Shown here piece by piece: positions 43,796-52,636 of a stretch of DNA of 64,000 nucleotides (within the stretch, counting starts at the first letter, position 1; every line of letters starts with the position of its first letter). Under the pieces are notes generated by a model. The model saw only the letters and a program-made list of their open reading frames with translations. It had not been told where the DNA came from and did not search any database. Both the position numbers and the translations under genes were made by a program. Origin of the DNA: Kribbella antiqua (GTDB taxonomy: Bacteria > Actinomycetota > Actinomycetes > Propionibacteriales > Kribbellaceae); contig NZ_SLWR01000011.1 in the NCBI RefSeq assembly GCF_004345665.1, positions 124,001 through 188,000 on the forward strand. The letters run 5' to 3'.

Positions 43796-45241
43796 CTAGG
43801 AAGCCATCCAGTTCTGCAGGCCCTCGACGTCGCGCGGCATCGCGTCCGAGAGGTTCTCAGCGCCGTTGTCGGTGATCAGGATGTCGTCCTCGATCCGGAT
43901 GCCGATCCCGCGCAGGTCCTCCGGCACGGTCAGGTCGTCGGCCTGGAAGTACAGGCCCGGCTCGACCGTGAGCACGTACCCGGTCTGCAGGTCGCCCTTG
44001 GTGTACTTCTCCGCCCGCGCCGCCGAGCAGTCGTGCACGTCGAGGCCGAGCATGTGGCTGACACCGTGCAGGGTGTAGCGCTGGTAGAGCTTGCTCTCCG
44101 GGTCGAGTGCCTCCTCGGCCGACACCGGCAGCAGCTCCATCGCGTCGAGCCCGCGGACGATGACCTCCATCGCGGCCTCGTGCCCGGCGCGGAACGTCAC
44201 GCCCGGCCGGAGCGCGTCGATCCCGGCGTTCTGCGCGTCCAGGACCAGCTGATACAGGTCGCGCTGGCGCGGCGTGAACTCGCCGCTGACCGGCAGCGTC
44301 CGGGTGATGTCGGCGGTGTAGAGGTTGCGGTTTTCCACGCCCATGTCGAGCAGCATCAGCGTGCCGTCGACGACCGGGCCGTCGTTCTCGATCCAGTGCA
44401 GCGTGGTCGCGTGCGGTCCGGCCGCGGCGATCGAGGTGTAGCCGACATCGTTGCCCTCGGCCCGTGCCCGGCGCCAGAACGTGCCTTCGATCCAGCGTTC
44501 GCCGTACTCGCGGACTTTGTCCATCTCCGCGAGTACGTCGGAGAATCCGCGGTGCGTGATCGCGACCGCGTCCCGCAGCTGCTCGAGCTCGAACGGGTCC
44601 TTGACCAGCCGCAGCTCGGACAGTGCGAAGGCCAGCTCCTTGTCCCGGCCGGCGTCGGTCGTCGTACCGCTGAGGAGCGAGGCGATCGAGGCGTCCTCAC
44701 CGCGCCGGACCCGGGTCGGTACGTCGCTCTTCAGCGCGTCCGCGAGCCGGTCGACGTGCCGGGTCTCGAGGCCGAACTCCTTCGCGGTCTCGGTCAGCGA
44801 CGGGCGTCGGCCGGCCCAGAGTTCGCCGTACATCCGGTCCCGCCAGAACTCCTCGCCCTCGCTGCGGTCCGCGCGCGGGCGGAAGTAGAGGACGGAGTCG
44901 TGGCCGCTGGTGCCGTTCGGCTCCAGCACCAGGACGGCGTCGGAGGTCTGGTTCCCGGTCAGCCAGACGTAGTCGGTGTGCGGACGGAACACGAAGTCGG
45001 TGTCGTTCGACCGGACCTTGTAGGTGCCGGCCGGGATCACCAGCCGCTCGCCCGGGAACGCCTGCGACAACGCGTCCCGCCGCTTCGCCGCCCAGCTGCC
45101 GACGTCGCTCAGCGTGACGTCCTGCCGCTCGGAGTCGGCCCAGCCGGAGTTCATGAACGCTCGCAGCTTCGGGCTGGGCTCGTTGTCATGCGACGCGGTC
45201 TTCGGGGTCTCCTCGGCCGGGGTCTCGCTGGGTTCGGTCAT
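43796..45241 (-). CDS. pepP: Xaa-Pro aminopeptidase (aminopeptidase P)
   Basis: 481 residues. The creatinase-like N-terminal domain is followed by the pita-bread fold with the dinuclear-metal ligands: two Asp (LLDMGVENRNLYTADITRTLP), His (HGVSHMLGLDVHD), Glu (LTVEPGLYF) and Glu (GIGIRIEDDILIT). It removes N-terminal residues before proline. Starts 18 bp after the panD stop on the same strand, so the two are likely co-transcribed. Confidence 0.93.
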   Translation of the reverse strand: MTEPSETPAEETPKTASHDNEPSPKLRAFMNSGWADSERQDVTLSDVGSWAAKRRDALSQAFPGERLVIPAGTYKVRSNDTDFVFRPHTDYVWLTGNQTSDAVLVLEPNGTSGHDSVLYFRPRADRSEGEEFWRDRMYGELWAGRRPSLTETAKEFGLETRHVDRLADALKSDVPTRVRRGEDASIASLLSGTTTDAGRDKELAFALSELRLVKDPFELEQLRDAVAITHRGFSDVLAEMDKVREYGERWIEGTFWRRARAEGNDVGYTSIAAAGPHATTLHWIENDGPVVDGTLMLLDMGVENRNLYTADITRTLPVSGEFTPRQRDLYQLVLDAQNAGIDALRPGVTFRAGHEAAMEVIVRGLDAMELLPVSAEEALDPESKLYQRYTLHGVSHMLGLDVHDCSAARAEKYTKGDLQTGYVLTVEPGLYFQADDLTVPEDLRGIGIRIEDDILITDNGAENLSDAMPRDVEGLQNWMAS

Positions 45242-45259
45242 CGTCGACCAGTCCTCGAT

Positions 45260-45682
45260 TCAGTGCGGGGTGTGCAGTTGATCGCCGCGGAGCGTGCCCG
45301 TGTCCGGCAGCGCCTCGGCGGGGTCGGAGCCGATGCGGGTGATCGCATTGTGCTCGTCCACGAAGACTACGCTCGGCTCGAACACCTTCGCCTCCTCGGT
45401 GCCGAACATCCCGTACGCGATCAGGATGACCAGATCGCCGGGATGGATCAGGTGCGCCGCTGCCCCGTTGATCCCGACCACGCCGGACCCGCGCGGCCCC
45501 TCGATCAGGTACGTCGACAACCGGTTGCCGTTGGTGATGTCGACGATGTCCACCTTCTCGCCGGCCAGCAGATCGGCCGCGTCCATCAGCTCCGCATCCA
45601 GCGTGCACGACCCCACGTAATCAAGATCCGCCTGCGTGACCGTCGCCCGGTGCACCTTCGACTTCATCATTTCCCACCACAT
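45260..45682 (-). CDS. panD: Aspartate 1-decarboxylase (proenzyme)
   Basis: 140 residues from ATG 45682; ATG codons at 45694 and 45706 would add only 4 or 8 residues. [35 protein letters not shown] is the PanD opening, with self-cleavage between G24 and S25 to make the pyruvoyl group. The [12 protein letters not shown] and [20 protein letters not shown] segments complete the barrel. Makes beta-alanine for pantothenate. The usual neighbours panB and panC are absent here. Confidence 0.93.
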   Translation of the reverse strand: MWWEMMKSKVHRATVTQADLDYVGSCTLDAELMDAADLLAGEKVDIVDITNGNRLSTYLIEGPRGSGVVGINGAAAHLIHPGDLVILIAYGMFGTEEAKVFEPSVVFVDEHNAITRIGSDPAEALPDTGTLRGDQLHTPH

Positions 45683-45803
45683 GCGCGCAATCATCCAGCC
45701 ACGCACGGCTTACTGTCAGTGGCCGCCATCACCTAACCGCTTCAGTACGCCGAAATGCCAGCAAAACAAGACGTTCCGGGACCTCCCGGTCACCCAACAG
45801 ACA

Positions 45804-45831
45804 AAGGGACGCGCCTCCCGGCGCGTCCCTT
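45804..45831. terminator. Strong hairpin terminator
   Basis: AAGGGACGCGCC and GGCGCGTCCCTT make a perfect 12-bp stem with a 4-nt loop. It lies 64 bp after the stop of the small secreted protein gene (minus strand), and about 120 bp before the panD start. Confidence 0.75.
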
Positions 45832-45894
45832 GCCTTGCGGCCAACACACCAGCAAACGAACTAATTGCTGGTCGCCCAGCGGCTGGCGCGGGGG

Positions 45895-46320
45895 TTATTC
45901 GGTGATCTTGTAAGGACCGCCGCAGGTGGAGTTGTCGATGGTGGAGCTGCTCTTCTTGGTCAGGCAGACCGTGACGTAGAGCAACTGGCCGGGCTTGAGG
46001 TCCGGGAGGTACTTGTAGACGCTCTTGCCCTTGCCCTTCATGTCCGAGGCCGTGTACTGGCCCTTCGGGTGCTCGACCCGGACCTTGACGCCGCGCTTGT
46101 CCGCGCGGTTGTCCCACAGCTTGATGTCGTCGGCGTCCTCGTAGCCGCCCTGGCCGACCGGCCGCTGCTTGATGTCGAACCACTCGATGTACCCACCGCC
46201 GCCCTTGGCGGAGAACTTCTTCAGGTACGGCGTCCCGGCAGCCGACGCGGTGGTGGTCCCGGCAACGGCCAGACCGAGGGCAAGGGGCAGCACGATCGCG
46301 GCCCGCCTCAACAACGACAT
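45895..46320 (-). CDS. Small secreted protein, unknown function
   Basis: 141 residues from ATG 46320. A clear signal peptide (MSLLRRAAIVLPLALGLAVAG, cleavage probably near ASAAG at about 28). The mature protein is rich in Lys, Gly and Tyr, with two Cys late in the chain (CLTKK...CGG) that could form a disulfide. No domain recognised. Longer upstream frames overlap the divergent ung gene and are rejected. Confidence 0.75.
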   Translation of the reverse strand: MSLLRRAAIVLPLALGLAVAGTTTASAAGTPYLKKFSAKGGGGYIEWFDIKQRPVGQGGYEDADDIKLWDNRADKRGVKVRVEHPKGQYTASDMKGKGKSVYKYLPDLKPGQLLYVTVCLTKKSSSTIDNSTCGGPYKITE

Positions 46321-46420
46321 TCTTGACCTTTCAGGTAGAACGAACGCTTGATTGCAAGCGCACGCTACCTCCGCGGCAGGGTCAATCCACCCGGGGTGCG
46401 CGGGAGGGCGTCGTACTGGA

Positions 46421-47110
46421 ATGCTGTGCTGGGTGAGCCCGAAGACGTTGACTGATCTGGTCGCCCCGGACTGGGCGGAAGCATTGGCGCCGGTCGAGGA
46501 CACGGTCGCCAAGATGGGTGAGTTCCTGCGCGGCGAGATCGCTGCCGGGCGCGCGTACCTGCCGGCCGGGGAGAACGTGCTGCGCGCGTTCCAGCGTCCG
46601 CTGCAGCAGGTGAAGGTGCTGATCGTCGGGCAGGACCCGTACCCGACTCCCGGTCACCCCGTCGGCCTCAGCTTCTCGGTCGCGCCGGACGTCCGGCCGA
46701 TCCCCCGCAGCCTGGCGAACATCTATCGCGAGTTGATGGCGGATGTCGGCGTACCGGCTCCGTCCAACGGCGACCTCACCCCCTGGGCGGACCAGGGCGT
46801 GCTGATGCTCAACAGAGTGCTGACCGTGCAGCCCGGGAAGTCGGGCGCGCACCGCGGCAAGGGCTGGGAGACCGTCACCGAGCAGGCGATCCACGCGCTG
46901 GTGAAGCGCGGCGGCCCGCTGGTCGCGATCCTCTGGGGCCGCGACGCGCAGACCCTGAAGCCGATGCTGGGCGATATCCCGTACGTCGAGAGCGCGCACC
47001 CGAGCCCCATGTCCGCCGACCGCGGCTTCTTCGGCTCCCGCCCGTTCAGCCGCGTCAACGCCCTCCTCGTCGAGCAGGGCGGCACCCCGGTCGACTGGCG
47101 CCTCCCCTAA
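46421..47110 (+). CDS. ung: Uracil-DNA glycosylase, family 1
   Basis: 229 residues from ATG 46421; GTG 46433 ([10 protein letters not shown]) is an equally good start. [17 protein letters not shown] carries the catalytic Asp of the family 1 water-activating loop, and [21 protein letters not shown] the catalytic His and DNA-intercalation loop. Removes uracil from DNA. Followed at once by an intrinsic terminator. Confidence 0.95.
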   Translation: MLCWVSPKTLTDLVAPDWAEALAPVEDTVAKMGEFLRGEIAAGRAYLPAGENVLRAFQRPLQQVKVLIVGQDPYPTPGHPVGLSFSVAPDVRPIPRSLANIYRELMADVGVPAPSNGDLTPWADQGVLMLNRVLTVQPGKSGAHRGKGWETVTEQAIHALVKRGGPLVAILWGRDAQTLKPMLGDIPYVESAHPSPMSADRGFFGSRPFSRVNALLVEQGGTPVDWRLP

Positions 47111-47124
47111 ACAGACACGACGAC

Positions 47125-47158
47125 AACGCGCCGGACCCACGCGGTCACGGCGCGTTTT
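47125..47158 (+). terminator. Intrinsic terminator after ung
   Basis: AACGCGCCG and CGGCGCGTT pair over 9 bp, extended inside by GACC/GGTC, and are followed by TTTT. It begins 14 bp after the ung stop. Confidence 0.75.
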
Positions 47159-47181
47159 CGCATGCTCGCGACGAAACTTGT

Positions 47182-47209
47182 TTGAATGATCCATTGCAGG
47201 ATCGTTCAA
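47182..47209. promoter_or_regulatory. Long near-perfect palindrome (putative GntR-type operator)
   Basis: TTGAATGATCC (47182-47192) is the inverse complement of GGATCGTTCAA (47199-47209) with one mismatch, around a 6-nt centre ATTGCA. It lies 54 bp before the start of the DUF969 gene. Size and form resemble operators of FadR/GntR-type regulators, but no regulator gene is adjacent. Confidence 0.65.
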
Positions 47210-47263
47210 CAATCTCTTATGGTGGCCGGAATCGCCTCTCCTCCGTCCCTCCCGGGAGGAACC

Positions 47264-47965
47264 ATGTGGGTTCTGCTCGCCATCGCGGTGGTCGTCGTCG
47301 GGTTCGCCCTGCGACTCAATTCGATGCTGGTCGTCACAGCGGCCGGTATCGTGGCCGGCCTGATCGGCGGTCTGTCGCCGGTCAAGATCCTGAACGCCTT
47401 CGGCGACGGCTTCGCCGGCAGCCGGTCCGTCACGGTCTTCATCGTCACGCTGCCCGTGATCGGGCTGATCGAGCGCTACGGCCTGCAGCACCAGGCCCGC
47501 AAGCTGATCGGCAAGCTGAAAGTCATGACCACCGGCCGCCTGCTGGCCATCTACCTGCTGATCCGGCAGGGTACGGCGGCACTCGGCCTGACCAGCATCG
47601 GCGGCCCGGCCCAGGCGGTCCGCCCGCTGATCGCACCAATGGCCGCCGGCGCCGCGGAGAGACGCTACGGCCCACTGCCCGAAAAGCTGCAGGAGAAGAT
47701 CAAGGGCTTCGCCGCCTCCGCCGACACGGTCGGGCTCTTCTTCGGTGAGGACATCTTCGTCGCGATCGGCTCGATCCTGCTGATCACCGGCTTCGTCGAC
47801 GCGACGTACGGCCTGCACCTCGAGGCGATCGACATCGCGCTCTGGGCGATCCCGACCGGTATCTGCGCGCTGCTCATCCATGGCACTCGGCTGCTGCTGC
47901 TCGATCGCCAACTGGACAAGCTGCACGCGGCATCCAAGGCCGAAGGTGAGCAGGTGACCCGATGA
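47264..47965 (+). CDS. DUF969 family membrane protein
   Basis: 233 residues from ATG 47264, directly after GGGAGGAACC; the in-frame ATG at 47186 lies inside the palindrome and is rejected. Five or six membrane segments, with GDGFAGSRSVTVFIVTLPVIGLIERYG and GTAALGLTSIGGPAQAVRPLIAPMA as conserved stretches. DUF969 and DUF979 occur as a pair; from memory, they have been linked by gene clustering to 5-oxoproline/pyroglutamate metabolism as a likely transporter. Overlaps DUF979 by 4 bp (ATGA). Confidence 0.85.
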   Translation: MWVLLAIAVVVVGFALRLNSMLVVTAAGIVAGLIGGLSPVKILNAFGDGFAGSRSVTVFIVTLPVIGLIERYGLQHQARKLIGKLKVMTTGRLLAIYLLIRQGTAALGLTSIGGPAQAVRPLIAPMAAGAAERRYGPLPEKLQEKIKGFAASADTVGLFFGEDIFVAIGSILLITGFVDATYGLHLEAIDIALWAIPTGICALLIHGTRLLLLDRQLDKLHAASKAEGEQVTR

Positions 47966-48930
47966 TCAAGGTCGAGTGGTTCTACTGGCTGTGCGGGCTG
48001 TTCTTCGTCCTCATCGCGCTGCAGGTGGTCAACGACCGCAGCAACCCGAAACGCCTTGGCAGCGCGGCGTTCTGGGGCATCCTCGGCCTCTCCTTCGGCT
48101 ACGGCACCTTCGTCGTGAACAAGCAGGCGCCGGCCTGGCTGCTCGGCATCGCGGTGATCGGTCTCGCCGTACTCGCGGGAGCCGGTTTCCCCGGCCGCGG
48201 TCACGAGCAGACGAGCACGCCGGCCGAGCGAGTCCGGTTCGCCGACCGGTTCGGCAACAAGCTTTTCCTTCCAGCATTGGTGATTCCGGTCGTGGCGGCG
48301 ATCTTCGGCGCCTGGCTGGCCAAGGTGAAGATCAACGGAAACCTCTTGTTGCAAACCGGTTCCGCCACCATCATCGGTCTGGGCGTCGCATCGCTGCTCG
48401 CCCTCGCAGTCGGCATGGCGCTGCTGAAACCGAAGTCGCCGGCCGTCCCGCTGCACGAAGGCCGTCGCCTGCTCGAGCACATCGGCTGGGCCGCGATCCT
48501 GCCGCAGATGCTGGCGACGCTCGGCCTGCTCTTCAACGCATCCGGCGTCGGCAAGGCGGTCGGCCGCATCACCGATCACCTGGTGCCGAAGGGCTCGCTG
48601 CTGGCGGCGGTCGCCCTCTACTGCATCGGGATGGCGGTCTTCACCATCATCATGGGCAATGCGTTCGCGGCGTTCCCAGTGATGACGGCCGCGGTCGGCT
48701 GGCCGCTGCTGGTGCAGCAGTTCGACGGCACACCGGCGGTCGTCTTCGCGATCGGCATGCTGGCCGGCTTCTGCGGCACCCTCTGTACGCCGATGGCCGC
48801 CAACTTCAATCTGGTCCCGGCAGCACTCCTGGAGATGAAGGACCAGTACGGCCCGATCAAGGCGCAGATCCCCACCGCGATCCCCTTGCTGGCCTGCAAC
48901 ATCGCCTTGATGTACGTCTTCGCATTCTGA
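47962..48930 (+). CDS. DUF979 family membrane protein
   Basis: 322 residues with about nine hydrophobic segments. Signature parts are GFPGRGHEQTSTPAERVRFADRFGNKLFLPALVIPV and MGNAFAAFPVMTAAVGWPLLV, and NFNLVPAALLEMKDQYGPIKAQIPTA at the C-terminus. Starts inside the DUF969 stop, so the two membrane proteins are made together and probably form one permease. Substrate not shown by the sequence. Confidence 0.85.
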   Translation: MIKVEWFYWLCGLFFVLIALQVVNDRSNPKRLGSAAFWGILGLSFGYGTFVVNKQAPAWLLGIAVIGLAVLAGAGFPGRGHEQTSTPAERVRFADRFGNKLFLPALVIPVVAAIFGAWLAKVKINGNLLLQTGSATIIGLGVASLLALAVGMALLKPKSPAVPLHEGRRLLEHIGWAAILPQMLATLGLLFNASGVGKAVGRITDHLVPKGSLLAAVALYCIGMAVFTIIMGNAFAAFPVMTAAVGWPLLVQQFDGTPAVVFAIGMLAGFCGTLCTPMAANFNLVPAALLEMKDQYGPIKAQIPTAIPLLACNIALMYVFAF

Positions 48931-48940
48931 AAGGACTGCC

Positions 48941-49933
48941 ATGAAGTACGCCGCCGAGTGGGCCGCGATCGCGTGTGAGGTGCTCGGAACCCCTTATCCG
49001 TACGGCGCTCAGCACGCCTCACACGGACCGGACGACGTCGACGTGACGCCGGACCGGTTGCATCCGGCCTTTCACGGCTCGTACGACTGGCACTCCAGCG
49101 CACACATGCAGTGGTCCCTGGTCCGGCTGCTCACCCTGGCACCGGACCAGGCCGGCCAGCGCCCGATCGAGCTCGTCGACAATCGGCTGACCCCGGAGGC
49201 GATCGCGACCGAGGCGGCGTACCTGCGCGACCGTCCGTCGTACGAGCGCCCGTACGGCTGGGCCTGGGCGGCGATGCTGGTCGCCGCCACCCGCAACTGC
49301 CCGTTGCCGCAAGCAACCAAGTGGGCCGATGCCCTCCAGCCGCTGGCCGATGCGATCGCGGAGCTGGTCCTCGACTGGCTGCCTCGCCAGGCGTACCCGG
49401 TCCGCCATGGCGTCCACCTGAACAGCACCTTCGCCCTCGCCCTGCTCCTCGAGGCGTACGACGAACTCGGCCGGGCGGATGTGGTCGACGCGATCCGGAA
49501 GCGCTCGATCGAGTGGCTCGGCGGCGACACGTCGTACGACTCCCGCTTCGAACCGTCCGGCACGGACTTCCTGTCACCGGCGTTGACCGAGGCCGAGCTG
49601 ATGCGCCGCGTCCTGCCGGCCGACGAGTACAAGCCCTGGCTGACCGCCTTCCTGCCAGGCCTCGGCGCCGACGCACACGCACATCTGCTCGAGGTGCCGA
49701 CGACCGACAACTCCGGCGACGGCCAGCTCGCCCACCTCTCCGGACTCGCGCTGTCGCGGGCCTGGCAGCTTCGCACGATCGCGCCGAACCTGCCCGAGGT
49801 AGCCGACACCCTCCGCGCCGGCGCGGACCGCCAGGTCGAAGCCGTCCTGCCCACGGTGACCGGCGGCGACTTCATGTCGACCCACTGGCTGGTCTCGTTT
49901 GCCCTCCTAGCGGCCGCAGCTGACAAGCGGTAG
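48941..49933 (+). CDS. DUF2891 family protein
   Basis: 330 residues from ATG 48941 (AAGGAC upstream), 10 bp after DUF979. HPAFHGSYDWHSSAHMQWSLVRLL, YGWAWAAMLVAATR, and GTDFLSPALTEAELMRRVLP are conserved DUF2891 blocks. The all-helical, Trp- and His-rich sequence suggests an alpha/alpha-toroid-like cytoplasmic enzyme. No signal peptide. Its place behind the DUF969-DUF979 permease suggests it acts on the imported compound (inference). Confidence 0.85.
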   Translation: MKYAAEWAAIACEVLGTPYPYGAQHASHGPDDVDVTPDRLHPAFHGSYDWHSSAHMQWSLVRLLTLAPDQAGQRPIELVDNRLTPEAIATEAAYLRDRPSYERPYGWAWAAMLVAATRNCPLPQATKWADALQPLADAIAELVLDWLPRQAYPVRHGVHLNSTFALALLLEAYDELGRADVVDAIRKRSIEWLGGDTSYDSRFEPSGTDFLSPALTEAELMRRVLPADEYKPWLTAFLPGLGADAHAHLLEVPTTDNSGDGQLAHLSGLALSRAWQLRTIAPNLPEVADTLRAGADRQVEAVLPTVTGGDFMSTHWLVSFALLAAAADKR

Positions 49934-49990
49934 CCAAAAGCTTCCCTCGCCGGCCCGTCGGCGAGTTAAGTAGCAACTCTCCCGAATTCG

Positions 49991-50045
49991 TTGACACCTG
50001 CCTTCTACGCGCCGTACGGTCTCCGACCAATAGGAAACTTTCCTA
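49991..50045 (+). promoter_or_regulatory. Promoter and ROK-type operator TAGGAAACTTTCCTA
   Basis: TTGACA (49991-49996) and TACGGT (50015-50020), 18 bp apart, form the promoter. TAGGAAACTTTCCTA (50031-50045) is a perfect 7-bp-arm palindrome around a single central C, about 10 bp past the -10 box, and closely resembles known operators of ROK-family sugar repressors. It would let the encoded repressor control its own operon. Confidence 0.75.
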
Positions 50046-50107
50046 ACAGTTGGAGACGATCAGCGCGGCATCGCCGCGGACGGCGCGAAGGGAGGCAGGG
50101 TTAGCTC

Positions 50108-51295
50108 ATGGCAACGACACCTGGAACTCCCCGCCTGCTGCGTGCGATGAACGACCGCGCCGCGCTGGAGCTGCTGCTCACCCATGGCCCGCTGTCGCGC
50201 ACCACGCTCGGCAGCCTCACCGGCCTGTCCAAGCCGACCGCGTCACAGCTGCTGTCCCGGCTGGAGAGCGCCGGCCTGGTCCGCGCCAGCGGCACGACCG
50301 CCGGCCGCCCCGGTCCGAACGCCCAGCTGTACGAGATCAACGGCGGCATCGCGTACGTCGCCGGCCTCGACGTCATGCCGACGCGGATCCGCTCCGCCGT
50401 CGCCGACCTGACCGGCAAGGTGGTCGGCAGCTACGAGCTCCCCACGCCGGGCCGCACCGCGAAGGGCACGGTCGAGCGCGTCCTGAAGGCGATCGACGGC
50501 GCCGTCGGCGAGGCAGGACTGACGCGTGACCGGCTGCACCGCGCCTCGATCGGCACTCCAGGTGGTTTCGACCCGACGACCGGCCGCCTGCGCTACGCCA
50601 TGCACCTGCCCGGTTGGCACTCGCCTCACCTGCTCGACGAACTGGCCGCGGCGATCGCCGTACCGCTGGAGGTCGAGAACGACGTCAACCTCGCCGCCAT
50701 CGCCGAGCAGCGGATCGGCCACGCGAAGAATGCCGAGAACTTCGTCCTGCTCTGGGGCGAGGACGGCATCGGCGCCGCCGTCGTCATCAACGGCCGCCTG
50801 CACCGTGGCGCCACCGGCGGCGCCGGCGAGGTCGGCTTCCTGCCCCTTCCCGGTACGCCGCTGGTCCGCAACGTGGGCCGCAACAACGCCGGCGGCTTCC
50901 AGGAACTCGCCGGCGGCGAATCGGTTCTGAACCTCGCCCGCAGCCACGGCCTCAGAGCCCGTACGGCGAAAGCCGCCATCACGGCCGCGTTGTCCGCCGA
51001 GCAGGCGGGTGACGCCGTACTGACCGAGTTTGCCAACCGGCTCGCCGTCGGTCTGGCCGCGATCGTCTCGATCGTCGATCCCGAACTGATCGTGCTCGCC
51101 GGTGGTGTCATCACCGCCGGCGGCGAACGCCTGCGCGAGCTCGTCCAGGAAGAGCTGGCCGATCTCGCCGTACCCCGACCACGCCTGCTGCTGACCGCGA
51201 TCAACGAAGATCCGGTCCTCACCGGCGCCTTGCAGTCTGCTCTGACCACGACCCGCGACGAAGTCTTCGACACGGCGGGTCCACCCGTCCATTAG
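50108..51295 (+). CDS. ROK-family transcriptional repressor
   Basis: 395 residues from ATG 50108 (GGGAGGCAGGG upstream). An N-terminal winged helix (LLLTHGPLSRTTLGSLTGLSKPTASQLLSRLESAGLVR) is followed by an actin-like sugar-binding domain: VAGLDVMPTRIRSAVAD, ENDVNLAAIAEQRIG, GIGAAVVINGRLHRGATGGAGEVGF. The cysteine zinc motif of classical ROK kinases is absent. It is the first gene of the operon it probably represses, releasing the palindrome upstream when the imported sugar or its phosphate binds. Confidence 0.92.
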   Translation: MATTPGTPRLLRAMNDRAALELLLTHGPLSRTTLGSLTGLSKPTASQLLSRLESAGLVRASGTTAGRPGPNAQLYEINGGIAYVAGLDVMPTRIRSAVADLTGKVVGSYELPTPGRTAKGTVERVLKAIDGAVGEAGLTRDRLHRASIGTPGGFDPTTGRLRYAMHLPGWHSPHLLDELAAAIAVPLEVENDVNLAAIAEQRIGHAKNAENFVLLWGEDGIGAAVVINGRLHRGATGGAGEVGFLPLPGTPLVRNVGRNNAGGFQELAGGESVLNLARSHGLRARTAKAAITAALSAEQAGDAVLTEFANRLAVGLAAIVSIVDPELIVLAGGVITAGGERLRELVQEELADLAVPRPRLLLTAINEDPVLTGALQSALTTTRDEVFDTAGPPVH

Positions 51296-51307
51296 GAGAG
51301 TCCTCCG

Positions 51308-52636
51308 ATGCATCGCTCCACCCGCGCCTTGATCGGCACCACCGCAGTCGCTCTGCTCGCCACCGCCTGTACCGGCACGTCGGCCGCCCCGCAAGCGAAC
51401 GACGACGCCACCAAGGACGTCACCATCACCTTCTGGCACGGCTGGAGCTCGCCGGCCGAGTCGGCCGGGATCAACGCGAACATCAAGGCGTTCGAAGCAG
51501 CGCATCCGAACATCCATGTGAAGACCGTCGGCAACATCAACGACGACAAAATCAAGCAGGCGCTGCGAGCCGGTGGCGCGAACGCACCGGACGTGGTGTC
51601 GTCCTTCACCACCGACAACGTCGGCACCTTCTGCTCGTCGAATGTCCTGGCCGACCTGAAGCCGTTCCTGGACAAGTCCGGCGTCGACCTGGACAAGACG
51701 TTCCCGAAGGCGTTGCAGGACTACACGCAGTTCGAGGGCAAGCGCTGCACCCTGCCGTTGCTCAACGATGCCTACGGCCTCTACTACAACAAGGCCGCCT
51801 TCAAGGCCGCCGGCATCACCGCGCCACCGAAGACGTTGTCCGAGTTCGATGCCGATGCGAAGAAGCTGACCAAGGTCAAGGGCGACAGCTACAGCCAGCT
51901 CGGCTTCATGCCGAACTTCCACGGTTACGAGTCGACCACCACGCACTTCGCCGCGCAGTGGAACCCGACATACTTCACCGCCGACGGCAAGTCGAACCTG
52001 GCTGCCGATCCCGCGTTCGCGAGCATGCTGAAGTGGCAGAAGAATTTGGTCGCCGAGCTCGGCGGGTTCGCCAAGCTGGAGAAGTACCGGTCCACCTTCG
52101 GCGACGAGTGGGGCGCGAAGAACCCGTTCCAGACCGGCCAGGTCGCGATGGCGATCGACGGCGAGTGGCGGCTCGGGATGGCGCGCGACGCCGGGGTCAA
52201 GTTCGACATCGGAGTGGCACCGTTCCCGGTGCCCGACGACCAGGCCGACAGCTACGGAAAGGGCTATCTGTCCGGCACGATCATCGGCATCGCGAGCACC
52301 AGTCAGAAGCAGAACGCGGCCTGGGAGCTGGTCAAGTACCTGACCACCGACACCGATGCCGTGGTCAACTTCGCCAACGCGATCCACAACGTGCCGTCCA
52401 CGCTGGACGCGCTGAAGTCGCCCAAGCTCGACGCCGACCCGGCCTTCCGTACCTTCCTCGAGATCTCCGCGCACCCGAAGAGCAACACCACTCCGGCCAG
52501 CCCGAACGGCGGCGCGTACCAGCTCAGCCTGCAGGACTTCGGCTTCAGCTACGAGTCCGGCAAGGTCACCGACCTGGCGGCCGGACTGGCCAAGTCCGAC
52601 CGGCAGATCGACAAGGATCTGGCTCAGGTCAAGTGA
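51308..52636 (+). CDS. ABC importer substrate-binding lipoprotein (carbohydrate family 1)
   Basis: 442 residues. Lipobox LATAC at about residue 21. Mature protein starts with VTITFWHGWSSPAESAGINANIKAFEAAHP and includes the LPLLNDAYGLYYNKAAFKAAGI hinge and GQVAMAIDGEWRLGM segments of family 1 binding proteins. Next to permeases, a GH4 glycosidase and a kinase, so the ligand is probably a glucoside or similar oligosaccharide. Stop and next start overlap (TGATG). Confidence 0.93.
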   Translation: MHRSTRALIGTTAVALLATACTGTSAAPQANDDATKDVTITFWHGWSSPAESAGINANIKAFEAAHPNIHVKTVGNINDDKIKQALRAGGANAPDVVSSFTTDNVGTFCSSNVLADLKPFLDKSGVDLDKTFPKALQDYTQFEGKRCTLPLLNDAYGLYYNKAAFKAAGITAPPKTLSEFDADAKKLTKVKGDSYSQLGFMPNFHGYESTTTHFAAQWNPTYFTADGKSNLAADPAFASMLKWQKNLVAELGGFAKLEKYRSTFGDEWGAKNPFQTGQVAMAIDGEWRLGMARDAGVKFDIGVAPFPVPDDQADSYGKGYLSGTIIGIASTSQKQNAAWELVKYLTTDTDAVVNFANAIHNVPSTLDALKSPKLDADPAFRTFLEISAHPKSNTTPASPNGGAYQLSLQDFGFSYESGKVTDLAAGLAKSDRQIDKDLAQVK

